A DNA stretch of 64,000 bases, taken from contig NZ_MJGC01000066.1 in assembly GCF_001746915.1 (NCBI RefSeq), positions 1 through 64,000 of the forward strand, in the 5' to 3' direction. Within the stretch, counting starts at the first letter, position 1. Each line of letters opens with the position of its first letter. The notes under the pieces are model-generated. The model was not told where the DNA came from and ran no database searches. It saw nothing but the letters and a program-made list of their open reading frames with translations. Position numbers and translations under genes: made by a program. Shown one piece after another: positions 63,252 through 64,000 of this stretch. Source of the stretch: Desertifilum tharense IPPAS B-1220. Its GTDB lineage: Bacteria; Cyanobacteriota; Cyanobacteriia; Cyanobacteriales; Desertifilaceae.

Positions 63252-63286
63252 GCTGATTTTATCCGGTCAACCCCGGTCAAATCAGC
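63252..63286 (+). repeat. 8-bp inverted repeat in the left end
   Basis: GCTGATTT (63252-63259) and AAATCAGC (63279-63286) pair perfectly with a 19-base loop that holds two CCGGTCAA copies. It lies 40 bases before tnpB. Confidence 0.75.
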
Positions 63287-63325
63287 AACCCATCTAGGTT
63301 TGTAGACCGATGTCTTCGAGCTAGA

Positions 63326-64000
63326 ATGAGCTTCATGACTCTAATCGTCAACTACCGCTACCGAATTTATCCCGATGCCACCCAAGAGCAGACAATACTG
63401 CATTGGTTGGAAATCTCTCGCCAAGTGTACAATTACGCCTTGCGAGAAATCAAAGATTGGGTAAACTCGCGTAAATGTAGCTTAGATTATTGTTCGCTGG
63501 AGCGAGAATACATCATTCCAGCCGACCAACCCTTCCCGACCTACTACATTCAACAAAACGCACTTCCCAAAGCCAAGAAAGCATTCCCCTTGTTGGGAGA
63601 AGCCCCGGCTCAAGTTCTACAAACTACAATCCGTAGATTGCACGAGGCTTGGAACTATTTTCAAAACAGAGGGTTTGGCTTTCCCCGCTTCAAGAAGTTT
63701 GGACAGATGAAGTCCCTGCTGTTTCCTCAATTCAAAGCCAACCCAATTACCGGGTGGCAGATTGCTTTACCCAAAGTTGGAAAGGTACCTATCAACTTGC
63801 ACAGACCTATCCCAGATGGGTTTGTCGTCAAGCAAGCACGGGTATTGAGGAAAGCCGATAGGTGGGAGGTCGTTCTGACAATAGAGTCTGACGTAGCGAT
63901 ACCAGAGGCTCAACCGCATGGAGATGCCCTCGGTATCGATTTAGGATTAGAGAAATTCTTGACAACCTCGGATAGAGAGTTTATTGCTAGACCCCGATTT
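63326..64000 (+). CDS. tnpB: TnpB, IS200/IS605 family RNA-guided nuclease, partial
   Basis: 225 codons from ATG 63326 run off the window with no stop. The N-terminus has YRYRIYPDATQEQTILHWLE, followed by LQTTIRRLHEAWNYFQNRGF and PRFKKFG; the RuvC domain starts at GIDLGLEKFLTT with the first catalytic Asp at D205. A second ATG at 63335 is possible. TnpB cuts DNA guided by an RNA made from the element's right end, and helps element persistence. The zinc finger and later RuvC residues are outside the window, so activity cannot be judged. Confidence 0.9.
   Translation, partial: MSFMTLIVNYRYRIYPDATQEQTILHWLEISRQVYNYALREIKDWVNSRKCSLDYCSLEREYIIPADQPFPTYYIQQNALPKAKKAFPLLGEAPAQVLQTTIRRLHEAWNYFQNRGFGFPRFKKFGQMKSLLFPQFKANPITGWQIALPKVGKVPINLHRPIPDGFVVKQARVLRKADRWEVVLTIESDVAIPEAQPHGDALGIDLGLEKFLTTSDREFIARPRF

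Larger units (their letters stand above)
63146..64000 (+). mobile_element. IS200/IS605-type element, partial, right end outside the window
   Basis: The left boundary is set near 63146 by where DUF29 sequence stops. Between it and tnpB are imperfect hairpin arms TCCCCCG / GGGGGA (63178-63212), GGGGGAT / ATCCCCC (63207-63249) and GCTGATTT / AAATCAGC (63252-63286), as expected for subterminal hairpins of single-strand-transposing elements. No tnpA is seen before tnpB, so this may be a tnpB-only element. Confidence 0.7.

Noticed and set aside
1..64000. tRNA, rRNA or riboswitch genes
   Set aside because: No cloverleaf-type T-arm sequence or rRNA-like block was noticed on reading both strands; a covariance search could still find a small RNA.

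Overview
The window comes from a cyanobacterium, most likely a filamentous one. The HIP1 octamer GCGATCGC is scattered through nearly every gene. There is a CP12 Calvin-cycle regulator, a HemY-type protoporphyrinogen oxidase, a trifunctional Ser/Thr kinase-ATPase-histidine kinase of the HstK type, and many small families known mainly from cyanobacteria (DUF1823, DUF2811, DUF3177, DUF3318, DUF4126, DUF6816). Heptameric GGGAGTT-type short tandem repeats (STRR-like) fill several intergenic gaps. Species cannot be named from sequence alone. No rRNA, tRNA or CRISPR array was seen.

Layout. 1-2.5 kb: G-rich repeats, two conserved hypothetical genes, a structured non-coding stretch and a C-terminal fragment of an Uma2-like gene. 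2.5-7.1 kb: oligopeptidase B, then XdhC and guanine deaminase (purine catabolism). 7.1-8.6 kb: two response regulators read leftward. 8.9-11.1 kb: a large RTX-type secreted protein with an internal minisatellite. 11.4-17.6 kb: gyrA, a repeat-filled spacer, lnt, and a tight HipA-like kinase/HIRAN gene pair. 17.7-25 kb: a TrzA-type amidohydrolase, small cyanobacterial proteins, a phased cluster of DnaA-box-like sites, hemY and an SDR enzyme. 25.4-32.3 kb: cysK, a WGR/HEAT-like giant plus a SWIM-finger protein, and msrA.

32.8-42.5 kb is the accessory part. It holds an R2K-type ATP-grasp gene and two toxin-antitoxin pairs, lying between two diverged copies of a short sequence that also forms the 3' end of the neighbouring GH31 gene. 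A third toxin-antitoxin pair follows, then an uncharacterised two-gene unit, then an AT-rich cassette of two membrane proteins divergent from a compact STAND ATPase with a VMAP-like N-terminal domain. This stretch is the best place to look for an undescribed conflict or immunity system.

42.5-63 kb returns to core genes: DUF6816, a ChuX/HutX-like protein, the phoH-khpA-rpsP-ffh cluster, a K+ channel with a zinc ribbon, a cation exchanger, a PMT-type mannosyltransferase overlapping trmB tail to tail, a phosphoesterase, the 1944-residue HstK-type kinase facing a FIST-domain sensor, cp12 and DUF3177. At the right edge an IS200/IS605-type element carrying tnpB has interrupted a DUF29 gene; tnpB runs off the window.
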